This document shows positions 25,342 to 34,416 of a DNA stretch of 60,644 bases, piece after piece (position 1 is the first letter of the stretch; every line of letters begins with the position of its first letter). The notes beneath the pieces were generated by a model that was given only the letters and a program-made list of their open reading frames with translations, ran no database searches and was not told the DNA's origin. A program made the position numbers and the translations under genes. The stretch comes from Pseudomonadota bacterium. Lineage in GTDB: Bacteria; Myxococcota_A; Bradymonadia; Bradymonadales; GCA-2716585. The stretch is taken from NCBI GenBank assembly GCA_005804885.1, contig SYOX01000168.1, positions 1-60,644 on the forward strand, written 5' to 3'.

Positions 25342-26883
25342 ATGACCCAGGCACACCTTACGCTCGCCGACGAATTCGAACCCCTCCTTCAAATGCTGGC
25401 CCTCGGTGGCCACGAGATCAAGCTCGAACGCGCCCGGCAGGTCTACGCCAACCGCGACCTCAACCTCTCCGAGATCGAGGCCATCGGCTTTGACATGGAC
25501 TACACCCTGGCCCTCTACCGCCAGGACGCCCTCGACGCCCTCTCGGTCGAGAAGACCCTGGAGCGCCTCGTCCAGGTCAAGCGCTACCCCCCCTCGATCC
25601 TCGCCATCGAGCCCGACCCCGACTTCGCCATCCGCGGCCTCGTCATCGACAAGGAGCACGGCAACATCCTCAAGATCGACAGCGGCCGCAGAGTCCTCAA
25701 GGCCTTCCACGGCTTCAAGGAGCTCGGCCACCTGGACCGCTACGACTACACCCGGGAGTCCATCCGCATCGCCCCGGCCCGCTATCACCTCATCGACACC
25801 CTCTTCGCGCTGCCCGAGGCCTTCCTCTACGCCGCCCTCATCGACCACTTCGAAGAGCGCCAGGGCGGACTCCCCGTCAGCTACCTCCAGCTCTTTGACG
25901 ACATCCGCTTCTGCATCGACCTGGCCCACCGCGACGACTCCCTCAAGAACGCCATCACCGCCGACATCGACGCCTACATCCACCGCGACGACCGGCTCGC
26001 CCCCACCCTCCACAAGTTCCGCTCCGCCGGCAAGAAGCTCTTCCTGATGACCAACAGCGGCTGGGCCTACACCGACAGGGTCATGAGCCACCTGCTCGAC
26101 GGCCTGATGCCCGAGTACGCCTCCTGGCGACAGTACTTCGACCTCATCATCACCGCCGCCTCCAAGCCCACCTTCTTCACCGGCCGTCACCCCTTCCTCA
26201 CCATCGACGAGCGCGGCACCGTCATCGGGCAGGCCACCGACCGCCTCGAGCGCGGCGCCATCTACCAGGGCGGCAACCAGAGCGCCTTCGAGGCCCTGAC
26301 CGGCTGGGCCAGCGACCGCACCCTCTACATCGGCGACCACATCTACGGCGACATCCTCAAGAGCAAGAAGACCAGCTCCTGGCTCACCTGCATGATCATC
26401 CAGGAGATGGTCGACGAGCTCCTGCACGCCGACACCGTCCGCGAGCAGCTCTCCCGCGTCCGCGACCTCGAAGGCGAGCTCCACCGCCTCAACGAGCAGC
26501 TCGTCTACGAGAACCACATGCTCCACCGCCTCCAGCAGGTCCTCAACGACCGCGCGCGCGGCGCCCAGGACCACGCGCCCCTCGGCCCCAACGTCCTCCA
26601 GGAGCTCCAGATCGCCCGCCAGCGCCTTATCAACAACACCGATCAGATGAAGCGCCGGCGCAAGCAGATCGTCCGGCACCTCGTCGACCTCGACCGCGAG
26701 ATCGAGTCCAACTTCAACCCCTACTGGGGCCTCATCTTCAAGACCGGCAACGAGCACTCCGTCTTCGCCTCACAGGTCAACCTCTACGCCGACCTCTACA
26801 CCTCCACCGTGAGCAACTTCCTGGCCTACTCCCCCATGCAGTACTTCCGCGCCCCCCGCGCCTTCATGCCCCACGAATTCTAA
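25342..26883 (+). CDS. HAD-IG family 5'-nucleotidase
   Basis: 513 residues from ATG 25342, preceded by AGAGG; longer in-frame extensions lack protein character. The HAD motifs are FDMDYT (Asp51 nucleophile, Asp53), LMTNSGW, and GDHIYGDIL near residue 335. This combination marks the cytosolic purine 5'-nucleotidase group (cN-II and relatives), which removes phosphate from nucleoside monophosphates such as IMP or GMP. A long charged coiled coil (about 375-460) follows the catalytic core. The C-terminus is conserved in this bacterial group. The gene is first in a plus-strand run with an M50 protease. Confidence 0.92.
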   Translation: MTQAHLTLADEFEPLLQMLALGGHEIKLERARQVYANRDLNLSEIEAIGFDMDYTLALYRQDALDALSVEKTLERLVQVKRYPPSILAIEPDPDFAIRGLVIDKEHGNILKIDSGRRVLKAFHGFKELGHLDRYDYTRESIRIAPARYHLIDTLFALPEAFLYAALIDHFEERQGGLPVSYLQLFDDIRFCIDLAHRDDSLKNAITADIDAYIHRDDRLAPTLHKFRSAGKKLFLMTNSGWAYTDRVMSHLLDGLMPEYASWRQYFDLIITAASKPTFFTGRHPFLTIDERGTVIGQATDRLERGAIYQGGNQSAFEALTGWASDRTLYIGDHIYGDILKSKKTSSWLTCMIIQEMVDELLHADTVREQLSRVRDLEGELHRLNEQLVYENHMLHRLQQVLNDRARGAQDHAPLGPNVLQELQIARQRLINNTDQMKRRRKQIVRHLVDLDREIESNFNPYWGLIFKTGNEHSVFASQVNLYADLYTSTVSNFLAYSPMQYFRAPRAFMPHEF

Positions 26884-27013
26884 CCCTCCCCTCGACCGGC
26901 TCGCCGTGCCCCTCTGGCGCGACCGGGAAGCCCTTGACCCTCCCGCGCGTTTCGGTCTATCAAGTCCTCCTCACGGGGCCCCTTTGAGCCCCGTCAACGA
27001 CGAGATCCACACC

Positions 27014-28051
27014 ATGAGCGGCTTCAAAATCTTCACCCTGGCGGGCATCCCCGTCTCCGTCTCCTTCTTCTACCTCCTCCTGATGGGCTACTACGCCTTC
27101 CGCCTCGGCTCCGCCGTCGAGATCATCGTCTGGATCACCACCCTGACCCTGAGCCTGCTCGTCCACGAGTTCGGCCACGGGCTCGTCGCCAGACACTACA
27201 AGCTCTCGCCCCAGATCCTCCTGCACGGCTTCGGCGGCCTGTGCGCCCACCAGCGGGCCAGCCGCGACCTGCACGACGTCGCCATCATCTGCGCCGGCCC
27301 CGGCCTCGGCATCGCCTTCTCCCTGCTCGTCTGGGGCCTGGAGGTCGCCATCAACCTCGCCGCGCCCGGCTTCATCGCCTCGCGCCCCCCCCTGACCCTG
27401 GCCTTCCAGTACGTCTGGTGGATCAGCTTCGTGTGGAACTTCGTCAACCTCATCCCCCTCTACCCCCTGGACGGCGGCCAGCTCTTCCGCCTCGGCGCCA
27501 TCCGCCTCCTCGGCCCCCTCAACGGCGAGCGCGCCACCCACGGCCTCGGCATCCTCATCGGAGCCGTCGGCGTCGCCGTCGCCCTGAGCATGAGCAGCAC
27601 CTTGCTGGCCATCCTGTGCGCCTTCGCCATCTGGGAGAACGCCTCTCCCCTGATCTCTGGCCGCTCCTCAGGCCCCATCCGAAGGACGAACCCCTTCGCC
27701 GGCGAGCTCTTCACCAAGGCCCAGGCCGCCATGGAGGAGGGCCGCTGGCGCGACGCGGCCCGCTACGGCCACCAGCTGCGCGCCGAGAACAACGTCCCCG
27801 ACACCCTCCTGGGGCGCACCTGGGAGCTGCTCACCGTCGCCACCGCCAACCAGGGCGAGCACGAAGAGGCCCTGAGCTACGCCCGGCGCGCCCCCCAGAC
27901 CCCCATGATCGCCGAGACCGAGGTCCGCTGCCTCGCCGCCCTCGGCCGCGCCCGTGAGGCCCGCCAGCTGCTCGCAGAGGGGCCCGCCTCCAAGCTCCCC
28001 GAGCGCACACGCAGCGCCCTCGAAGCCCTCATCGCCACCCCCCGGAGCTGA
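27014..28051 (+). CDS. M50-family membrane metalloprotease with TPR-like tail
   Basis: 345 residues from ATG 27014; the frame upstream is not protein-like. Hydrophobic segments span about 5-220. HEFGH at residues 51-55 is the zinc-binding motif, and LYPLDGGQL supplies the third ligand in the place of NPxDG. From about 225 the chain is soluble, with helices resembling TPRs (FTKAQAAMEEGRWRDAARYGHQL). It is a site-2-protease relative that may cut proteins within the membrane. There is no PDZ domain, which separates it from RseP. Confidence 0.88.
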   Translation: MSGFKIFTLAGIPVSVSFFYLLLMGYYAFRLGSAVEIIVWITTLTLSLLVHEFGHGLVARHYKLSPQILLHGFGGLCAHQRASRDLHDVAIICAGPGLGIAFSLLVWGLEVAINLAAPGFIASRPPLTLAFQYVWWISFVWNFVNLIPLYPLDGGQLFRLGAIRLLGPLNGERATHGLGILIGAVGVAVALSMSSTLLAILCAFAIWENASPLISGRSSGPIRRTNPFAGELFTKAQAAMEEGRWRDAARYGHQLRAENNVPDTLLGRTWELLTVATANQGEHEEALSYARRAPQTPMIAETEVRCLAALGRAREARQLLAEGPASKLPERTRSALEALIATPRS

Positions 28052-28055
28052 TGTC

Positions 28056-29066
28056 ATGGAAGACAAGATGCTGTTCGTCATCGGTTCACCCCGATCCGGC
28101 TCCACCATGCTCCAGCGCATGATCGGCAGCCACTCGAAGATCTTCACCCACCCCGAACCCCACCTCATGACCCCGCTGGCCCACCTGGGCTACTTCCACA
28201 ACGTCGAGAAGGCCCCCTACGACCACATCAACGCCGCCAAGGCCACCCGCGAGTTCGTCGACGGCCTCCCCCACGGCGAGCAGGACTACGTCGACGCCTG
28301 CCGCGCCTACACCGACACCCTCTACGGCCGCATGCTCTCGACCAACGACCAGGCCGCCGTCTTCCTCGACAAGACCCCCGCATACGCCCTGATCACCGAC
28401 TTCATCACCCGCCTCTACCCACAGGCCCGCTACGTCGCCCTGACCCGGCACCCCCTGGCCATCCTGAGCTCCTTCGCCAACTCCTTCTTCGAGGGCGACT
28501 TCCAGGCCGCCTACAACTTCAACCCCATCCTTGATCGCTATGTGCCCGCCATCGCTCGGTTTATCCGTCAGCAGCGCGACAACACCCTCCACGTGCGCTA
28601 CGAGGACGCCGTCTCGGACCCCGACACGCACCTGCGCCGGATCTTCGAATTCGTCGGCCTCGAGCACGAGCCCCAGGCCATCCAGTACGGCGACTTTGAC
28701 CACATCAAGAAGAGCTACGGCGACCCCAAGGTCGAGGACAACGCCCGCCCCGTGACCGCCTCGGTCGACAAGTGGGCCGTGGAGCTGGCCAACGACCCCG
28801 CCAAGCTCGCCCTGGCGCGCAGCGTCATCTCCGGCCTGCCCCCCGAGGACCTCGACACCTGGGGATACCCCATCGAGACCCTCTTTGACCCGCTGGACCA
28901 GGTCCGCGCCGGCGCCGCCCACGACGCGCCCGCCCGCGAGCGCCTCAACGCCTACAGGCTCCAGCGCAAGCTCCTGCTCAAGCTGCGTCGCAACATCCAC
29001 CACAACCAGCTCGGCAAGGCCGTCAAGGCCATGCGCTACTACTGCGACGTCCTCTTGCGCGACTGA
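28056..29066 (+). CDS. PAPS-dependent sulfotransferase
   Basis: 336 residues from ATG 28056, four bases past the protease stop. IGSPRSGSTML (residues 9-19) is the 5'-phosphosulfate loop of the sulfotransferase fold. The 3'-phosphate-binding region is YVALTRHPLAILSSFANS. The later core includes VRYEDAVSDPDTHLRRIFEFVGLE, which is typical of the Sulfotransfer_3 group. It would move sulfate from PAPS to an unknown acceptor, possibly a cell-surface glycan or lipid. It neighbours a sulfur amino-acid enzyme, but a shared pathway is not shown. Confidence 0.9.
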   Translation: MEDKMLFVIGSPRSGSTMLQRMIGSHSKIFTHPEPHLMTPLAHLGYFHNVEKAPYDHINAAKATREFVDGLPHGEQDYVDACRAYTDTLYGRMLSTNDQAAVFLDKTPAYALITDFITRLYPQARYVALTRHPLAILSSFANSFFEGDFQAAYNFNPILDRYVPAIARFIRQQRDNTLHVRYEDAVSDPDTHLRRIFEFVGLEHEPQAIQYGDFDHIKKSYGDPKVEDNARPVTASVDKWAVELANDPAKLALARSVISGLPPEDLDTWGYPIETLFDPLDQVRAGAAHDAPARERLNAYRLQRKLLLKLRRNIHHNQLGKAVKAMRYYCDVLLRD

Positions 29067-29107
29067 GCCCCTCGATCAACCAACCAGAGCCCGGGAGCGA
29101 GCACGCC

Positions 29108-30256
29108 ATGACCCAGAAAGGCTTCAACACACGCGCCATCCACGCCGGGCAGCAGCCCGACCCCTCCACCGGCGCGATCATGACCCCCATCTACCAGACC
29201 AGCACCTACGTCCAGACCTCCCCGGGCGTCCACACCGGCTACGAATACAGCCGCACGAAGAACCCCACCCGGCAGGCCCTCGAAGACTGCATCGCCGCCC
29301 TCGAAGGCGGCCGGCACGGGCTCGCCTTCGCCTCCGGCTGCGCCGCCGCCACCACCCTCCTGCACCTGCTCGACACCGACAGCCACGTCGTCAGCTGCGA
29401 CGACGTCTACGGCGGCACCTTCCGCCTCTTCTCGAAGGTCCTCTCCCAGCGCGCCCTCTCCTTCACCTTCGCGGACCTGACCAACCCGGCGGACCTGGAG
29501 CGGCACCTGCGCCCCAACACCCGCATGATCTGGCTTGAGAGCCCCACCAACCCCATGCTCAAGCTCGTCGACATCGAGGCCCTGGCGAAGATCGCCCACG
29601 CGCGCGGCATCCTCGTCGTCGTCGACAACACCTTCATGTCGCCCTGCTTCCAGCAACCGCTGGCCCTGGGCGCCGACCTCGTCGTCCACTCCACGACCAA
29701 GTTCATCAACGGGCACTCCGACGTCGTCGGCGGCGCCGTCGTCACCGACGACGACGCCCTGAGCGAGCGCATGCACTTCCTGCAGAACTCCATCGGCGCC
29801 ATCCCTGGCCCCATGGACTCCTTCCTCGTCCTGCGCGGCATCAAGACCCTCGGCATCCGCATGCAGCGCCACGCCGAGAACGCCGCCGTCGTGGCCGACT
29901 TCCTCAACCGACACCCCCGCGTCGAGGCCGTCGTCTACCCTGGGCTGGCCTCACACCCCCAGCACGCCCTGGCCAGGCGCCAGATGTCTGGCTTCGGCGG
30001 GATGATCACGGCCACCCTCAAGGGCGGCCTCGACGAAGCGCGCCGCTTCCTGGAGGCCACGGAGCTCTTCGCCCTGGCCGAGTCCCTCGGCGGCGTCGAG
30101 TCGCTCATCGAGCACCCCGCGATCATGACCCACGCCTCCATACCCCCCGATATCCGCGCCCAGCTCGGCATCTCCGACGGCCTCATCCGGCTGTCGGTCG
30201 GCATCGAGGACATCGACGACCTCATCCTGGATCTCTCGCGCGCCCTGGAGGCCTGA
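29108..30256 (+). CDS. Trans-sulfuration PLP enzyme (cystathionine gamma-synthase/lyase family)
   Basis: 382 residues, standard length. The N-terminus GFNTRAIHAGQQPDPSTGA, the aldimine segment HSTTKFINGHSD (Lys198) and SLGGVESLIEHPA match Cys/Met-metabolism PLP enzymes. Sequence alone does not separate cystathionine gamma-synthase, gamma-lyase and O-acetylhomoserine sulfhydrylase; the closest look is gamma-synthase or gamma-lyase. Start ATG 29108 follows the sulfotransferase by 41 bp. The last base of its stop codon is the first base of the inverted repeat at 30256-30419. Confidence 0.93.
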   Translation: MTQKGFNTRAIHAGQQPDPSTGAIMTPIYQTSTYVQTSPGVHTGYEYSRTKNPTRQALEDCIAALEGGRHGLAFASGCAAATTLLHLLDTDSHVVSCDDVYGGTFRLFSKVLSQRALSFTFADLTNPADLERHLRPNTRMIWLESPTNPMLKLVDIEALAKIAHARGILVVVDNTFMSPCFQQPLALGADLVVHSTTKFINGHSDVVGGAVVTDDDALSERMHFLQNSIGAIPGPMDSFLVLRGIKTLGIRMQRHAENAAVVADFLNRHPRVEAVVYPGLASHPQHALARRQMSGFGGMITATLKGGLDEARRFLEATELFALAESLGGVESLIEHPAIMTHASIPPDIRAQLGISDGLIRLSVGIEDIDDLILDLSRALEA

Positions 30257-30419
30257 TACCAGACCACAGCCGAGAGACTCACTTTGTGGGCGGTCCAGGC
30301 GGCGCCCTGAGCCTTTGCCATCACTGGGCGGTGCGATGCACCAGCCTCGCTCAGGCCCAGGCCCAGGCCATCCCCCTGTCCTGGCCCACAAAGCAAGCCC
30401 TTCGTCTGTGGTCTGGTAT
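30256..30419. repeat. Large inverted repeat, MITE-like or long hairpin
   Basis: The arms 30256-30291 and 30384-30419 are reverse complements over 36 bp with about 30 matches: the first 14 (ATACCAGACCACAG) and last 10 (CTTTGTGGGC) are perfect. The 92-bp centre holds further short pairings (CCTGAGCC and GCTCAGG) and no coding frame of interest. It sits directly at the stop of the trans-sulfuration gene. It may be a non-autonomous element, a bidirectional terminator or a structured RNA. No transposase is nearby. Confidence 0.75.
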
Positions 30420-30549
30420 GAGGGGCCCGCTGCGCCCTCGGCGCACGGCGGCCATCACCTCACCCCCGAGATACCGACCCAGGAGCCTGGAGGGGCCCTC
30501 GGCGCCCGGCCTCTCGGCGCCCGGTCTCCATCGCCGCGACAAGAAATAG

Positions 30550-30584
30550 TCGAGGGGATCTCGCGTCCTGCGAGACCCCCTCGA
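30550..30584. terminator. 15-bp stem-loop between convergent genes
   Basis: 30550-30564 pairs with 30570-30584 with one mismatch (TCGAGGGGATCTCGC against its complement), around the loop GTCCT. No T tract follows on either strand, so it may be a Rho-independent terminator of weak type or a processing hairpin. The remaining gap, 30420-30549 and 30585-30786, shows no gene or other structure to my eye. Confidence 0.55.
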
Positions 30585-30786
30585 CGAAGCCAACCGCGGC
30601 TCAAGCGGCCCGCGAGACCCCTCTCAGGGTGTGGCCGGGCGGCCTGAGCCTCGGGATCCTGCGCCGGCCCCTCGTCGGTGCCTGGCGCCCGTCCCGTCGC
30701 CTTGGGCGGAATGAAGGCTCTTCTTGCGGTGACTGGGAAAGCGGCCCCGCTGCGGCCTTGCGCCGACAGCCCGGGGCGAGCGCCGC

Positions 30787-31359
30787 TCAGGACTTGTCGT
30801 CGTCCCGGCGAGGCTCGATGAAGAGGACGAAGGGGGTGTTGGCCCAGGGATCGAGGTCGCGCTCCTGGGTGCGGCGGCTGTAGGTGTCGGCGTCGCGGGC
30901 GGTCGACCGGAACATCGAGACGCGGCCGTCGTGGTAGAGGTCCAGGCGGCAGACCGGCATGGCCCACTTCGAGGCGACCTCCACCTGCCAGCGCGTCGCG
31001 GCCAGGTGCTCCTTCTTGACCGTGAAGGTGAAGAGCGCCGACTCCACGCCCTTGTGGCTCGCCGCGCCCACCACCTTCTTGCGGAAGTGCTCGCCCGTCG
31101 AGGCCTCCAGGCTGACCGTCATCTCCGACTGATCCTCGCAGCCCACGGCGAAGTGCAGATCCCCGGTGTCCACGACGCTGAACTCGTACTGGCGCTTGTG
31201 GACGTCGGCGCCGCTCTGGGCGGCGAGCCCGAAGTTGACCACGGTGTTGTACTTGCCGTTGACGATCCGGTCGCCAGCCTCGGCCTGTCCCGCAACACCG
31301 ACCCACGCACCTCCCGCGATCATCGCAGCCAACATGACCTTGATTTGATTGCCACGCAT
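30787..31359 (-). CDS. Secreted protein of unknown function
   Basis: 190 residues. A signal peptide (MLAAMIAGGAWVGVAGQAEA) is cleaved near residue 28. The mature part is beta-rich with a likely disulfide pair (VGCEDQS and MPVCRLD) and phrases VVDTGDLHFAVGC and FTFTVKKEHLAATRWQVEV that read like alternating strands of a jelly-roll or Ig-like sandwich. The C-terminus is charged. It lies 137 bp downstream of nuoH on the same strand; there is no sign that it belongs to the respiratory complex. Confidence 0.75.
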   Translation of the reverse strand: MRGNQIKVMLAAMIAGGAWVGVAGQAEAGDRIVNGKYNTVVNFGLAAQSGADVHKRQYEFSVVDTGDLHFAVGCEDQSEMTVSLEASTGEHFRKKVVGAASHKGVESALFTFTVKKEHLAATRWQVEVASKWAMPVCRLDLYHDGRVSMFRSTARDADTYSRRTQERDLDPWANTPFVLFIEPRRDDDKS

Positions 31360-31496
31360 CTGCTCTCCCTCCTTGCCCGCTTCGTGATCTCATCGTGCGG
31401 CGGTGCGCCGCGAGCCCTTGCCGAACAAGTGTCTATCGGGCGCAGCGGGCCGAGGCTTGAGGAGAAAAAGAGAGGGGGGCGCGCGGACGACGGAGA

Positions 31497-32804
31497 TCAG
31501 TTCAGGAGGATCATCACGACGCCGGTGATCACGAGGTTGAGGAGGCTCAGGGGCAGGAGGATCTTCCAGCCCAGGTGCATGACCTGGTCGTAGCGGAAGC
31601 GGGGCAGGGTCCATCGCAGCTGGAGCTGCATGAAGCACAGGAAGAGGGACTTGCCCAGGAAGGCGGAGATCCGAAGCAGGACGACGACCCAGTAGGGCAG
31701 AGGGATGTCGGGGCCGAGGGCGCCACCCGAGGCGCTGGAGGTCACATAGGCCTGGACGGCCGAGGCCTGGACGCCGACGCCGTCGGCCGCGATCATGCTG
31801 TCGGCGCTGAAGTGGAAGCCGTCGGCGTAGAGCCAGGGGATGTGCCAGCCGCCGAGGAAGATCGTGGTGACGATCGTGCCGATGAAGACCACCGCGATGA
31901 ACTCGCCGAGCGAGAAGACGGCGAACTTCATCGCGCTGTACTCGGTGAAGTAGCCGGCGACGAGCTCGGACTCACACTCGGGCATGTCAAAGGGCGCCCT
32001 CTTGGACTCGGCGATGGAGGCGGTCAAAAAGAGGAAGAAGGCCAGGGGCTGGACGACGATGCCCCACTTCGGCACGACGCCGAAGAGCAGCTCGCCCTGC
32101 TGGCGGACCATCTCGTTGACGTCCAGCGAGCCGAAGATCATCAGGACGCCGGCCAGCGACAGGCCCATGGCGACCTCGGCGGAGATCATCTGGGCGCTCG
32201 ATCGCAGGCCGCCGAGCAGGCTGAACTTGGAGTTCGAGGCCCAGCCAGCGATGGCGGCGCCGTAGACGGAGATCCCGGTCACGGCGAACATGTAGAGCAA
32301 GCCCGCGTTGATGTTGGCGATCTGGAAGTAATGCCCCAGGTTCGGGTTGAAGACCGGGTCCGAGAGGTCCTGCAGGGAGAAGGAGGCCGCCGCGCCGGGA
32401 TCGAGCGGGAAGCAGTAATCGACGCCGCCCACCGGCAGGGAGGTGCCGTGGCACCAGAAGTCCATGAAGGGCACGATGGCGAAGATGATCATCGCCGGCA
32501 CCAGCCCCAGAGCCGGGGCGATGAAGTGCAGCGGCTTGTTGGCCTCCTCGGGGACGAAGTCCTCCTTGACGATGAGCTTGATCGGGTCGGCCACCAGGTG
32601 AAGCAGGCCCCCGAGGCGCAGGTTCAGGCTCCCGATGCGGATGTTGGCCCTGTTGGGCCCTCGCCGCCGCTGCATGTAGGCCGACTGCTTGCGCTCGGCC
32701 AGGGTCAGCAAGGTGCCGATCCCCATGGCGAAGACGAAGACGACCGCCAGCACCTTGATCAGCGGCAAGAGGACAGGTTCGAAGATTGCGTCAATGAATT
32801 CCAT
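31497..32804 (-). CDS. nuoH: NADH-quinone oxidoreductase subunit H
   Basis: 435 residues from ATG 32804 (an in-frame TTG five codons earlier is possible). Eight or more membrane helices are present, with the conserved quinone-cavity loop LLTLAERKQSAYMQRRRGPNRANI and the EAFDMPEXE-like segment RAPFDMPECESELVAGYFTEYS. It is the membrane subunit linking the peripheral arm to the proton pumps. It is about 100 residues longer than the E. coli protein; the extra lies in periplasmic-type loops near 125-160 and 340-395. It is last in the nuoABCDGH run. Confidence 0.95.
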   Translation of the reverse strand: MEFIDAIFEPVLLPLIKVLAVVFVFAMGIGTLLTLAERKQSAYMQRRRGPNRANIRIGSLNLRLGGLLHLVADPIKLIVKEDFVPEEANKPLHFIAPALGLVPAMIIFAIVPFMDFWCHGTSLPVGGVDYCFPLDPGAAASFSLQDLSDPVFNPNLGHYFQIANINAGLLYMFAVTGISVYGAAIAGWASNSKFSLLGGLRSSAQMISAEVAMGLSLAGVLMIFGSLDVNEMVRQQGELLFGVVPKWGIVVQPLAFFLFLTASIAESKRAPFDMPECESELVAGYFTEYSAMKFAVFSLGEFIAVVFIGTIVTTIFLGGWHIPWLYADGFHFSADSMIAADGVGVQASAVQAYVTSSASGGALGPDIPLPYWVVVLLRISAFLGKSLFLCFMQLQLRWTLPRFRYDQVMHLGWKILLPLSLLNLVITGVVMILLN

Positions 32805-32826
32805 GCCTGTGACTCTCAAGGGCGGC

Positions 32827-34392
32827 TCAGGCGCCCGCCTCGGCGCCGACCGCGCTCTCGACCGAGGGTTGGTCGGTGTTGGCCTGCATCACCTCCAGCA
32901 TGGCCTGCTGGAGCTGCTTGAACAGAGTGAAGCTCAACGGCCGGCCGAGCTTGCCCGCCATCCGCATGAAGATCTGCCAGTCGGGCAGCGCCTGCCCCTG
33001 GGCCGCATAGGCCCGCGCAGCCGTCTGGGCCACGCCGTCGACGTTGATGTAGGTCCCCTCCTTCTCGGCGTGCGTGCACGAGGGCAGCACGACGCGGGCC
33101 GCCTCGGACAGCCCACCCCCGCGCGGCGCCTGGAGGATGAAGAGATCCAGCTTGCCGACGAGCTCCAGGAAGCGGGCCCGCTCGGCGCCCTCGACGGGGA
33201 TCTCCGAGCCCATCATGTAGAGCGTCTTGACCCGGCCCGAGGCCATGTCCTCGATCAGCGCGCCGAAGGAAGCCGGGCGAGCGCCCCTCGGGAACATCAC
33301 CAGGAGCCCGTTGCGGTTGGGGTTCTTGTCCGGCGTGATCAAGAAGTCGTCGCCCACGCCCGGCGCCTTGCCGCCGATGTAGAGGCGGTCGGTGCCGACG
33401 ACCTCCTCGGCGAAGCGCCGCCCGACGTAGAGATCCTCGCAGGAGGCCTGGGGGCTCAGGACCACCCCCACCGAACCCTTGCCCTGCGCGCCGATGCGCT
33501 CGGACAGGAGCTCGGCGGCCCGATCGACGCCCTGCGACCAGGTGTAGGTCGCCCCGTTGATCAGCAGGCTGCCGAGCCTGTCCTCGCCCAACTCCTTGTA
33601 GGAGAGCCGGCCCTTGTCGCACATCCAGTACTCGTTGATCTCCGGGTTGAAGCGCGGCCTGTAGCGCTGCGTCTCGCCCCGGTGGTGCTCAAGGTGGATC
33701 GAGCAGCCGCGCGAGCAGCCCGTGCAGATCGAGTCGTTGCTCGTCAGCAGCCACACCCGGCACTTGAAGCGGAAGTCACGGCTGGTCAGGGCCCCGACCG
33801 GGCACAGGTCCACCGTGCACATCGAGTAGTCGTTCTCGAGCTCGTGGCCGGGGAAGGTGCGGATCTCGCTGCGGTCGCCGCGCTCGACCACCGTCAGCTC
33901 CCCCGTGCCGGTGATCTCGTCGCAGAAGCGCACGCAGCGCGTGCACAGGATGCAGCGCTCGCCGTCGTAGACGACCTCCGGCCCCAGCGGGTAGACCTTG
34001 ACCTTGGAGACCTTCGTCGTCCGCAGCCGCGAGGACTGCGCGTCGTAGGCCAGGTAGTAGTCCTGCAGCTTGCACTCGCCGGCCTGATCGCAGATCGGGC
34101 AGTCGACCGGGTGGTTGACAAGGATGAACTCCAGCACGGCCTTGCGGGCCTGCTTGACCTTGTCGTTCTCCGTGTGGACCACCATCCCCTCGGTCACGTC
34201 GGTGTAGCAGGCCGGCAGGAGCTTGCGAGACCGCTCGATGTCCACGAGGCACATGCGGCAGTTGGCCGGGATCGACAGCGCCGGGTGGTAGCAGAAGTGC
34301 GGGACGTCAAAGCCCGCCTCGGCCGCCGCTTGCAGGACGGTCGTGCCACGGTCCACCGTGATCTTCTGGCCGTTGATCGTACAGGTTGGCAT
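32827..34392 (-). CDS. nuoG: NADH-quinone oxidoreductase subunit G (short form)
   Basis: 521 residues, shorter than the usual 700-900. The N-terminal ferredoxin-like domain carries HFCYHPALSIPANCRMC (2Fe-2S), HPVDCPICDQAGEC (His/Cys-ligated 4Fe-4S), and CILCTRC...CTVDLCPVG for another 4Fe-4S centre. SICTGCSRGC with the later MCDKGR keeps the ligands of the extra N7-type cluster. The molybdopterin-fold part is cut down to about 250 residues. No nuoE or nuoF gene precedes it, which is unusual for a complex I that accepts electrons from NADH. Confidence 0.95.
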   Translation of the reverse strand: MPTCTINGQKITVDRGTTVLQAAAEAGFDVPHFCYHPALSIPANCRMCLVDIERSRKLLPACYTDVTEGMVVHTENDKVKQARKAVLEFILVNHPVDCPICDQAGECKLQDYYLAYDAQSSRLRTTKVSKVKVYPLGPEVVYDGERCILCTRCVRFCDEITGTGELTVVERGDRSEIRTFPGHELENDYSMCTVDLCPVGALTSRDFRFKCRVWLLTSNDSICTGCSRGCSIHLEHHRGETQRYRPRFNPEINEYWMCDKGRLSYKELGEDRLGSLLINGATYTWSQGVDRAAELLSERIGAQGKGSVGVVLSPQASCEDLYVGRRFAEEVVGTDRLYIGGKAPGVGDDFLITPDKNPNRNGLLVMFPRGARPASFGALIEDMASGRVKTLYMMGSEIPVEGAERARFLELVGKLDLFILQAPRGGGLSEAARVVLPSCTHAEKEGTYINVDGVAQTAARAYAAQGQALPDWQIFMRMAGKLGRPLSFTLFKQLQQAMLEVMQANTDQPSVESAVGAEAGA

Positions 34393-34416
34393 CAGGCTCG
34401 CGCTCCAGGCTCGGGC

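Noticed and set aside
25342..30256. A dedicated sulfur-metabolism operon (nucleotidase removing phosphate from PAP, sulfotransferase, trans-sulfuration enzyme)
   Set aside because: The nucleotidase is of the purine 5'-nucleotidase type, not the 3'(2'),5'-bisphosphatase type, and an M50 protease lies between. Proximity alone is not enough.
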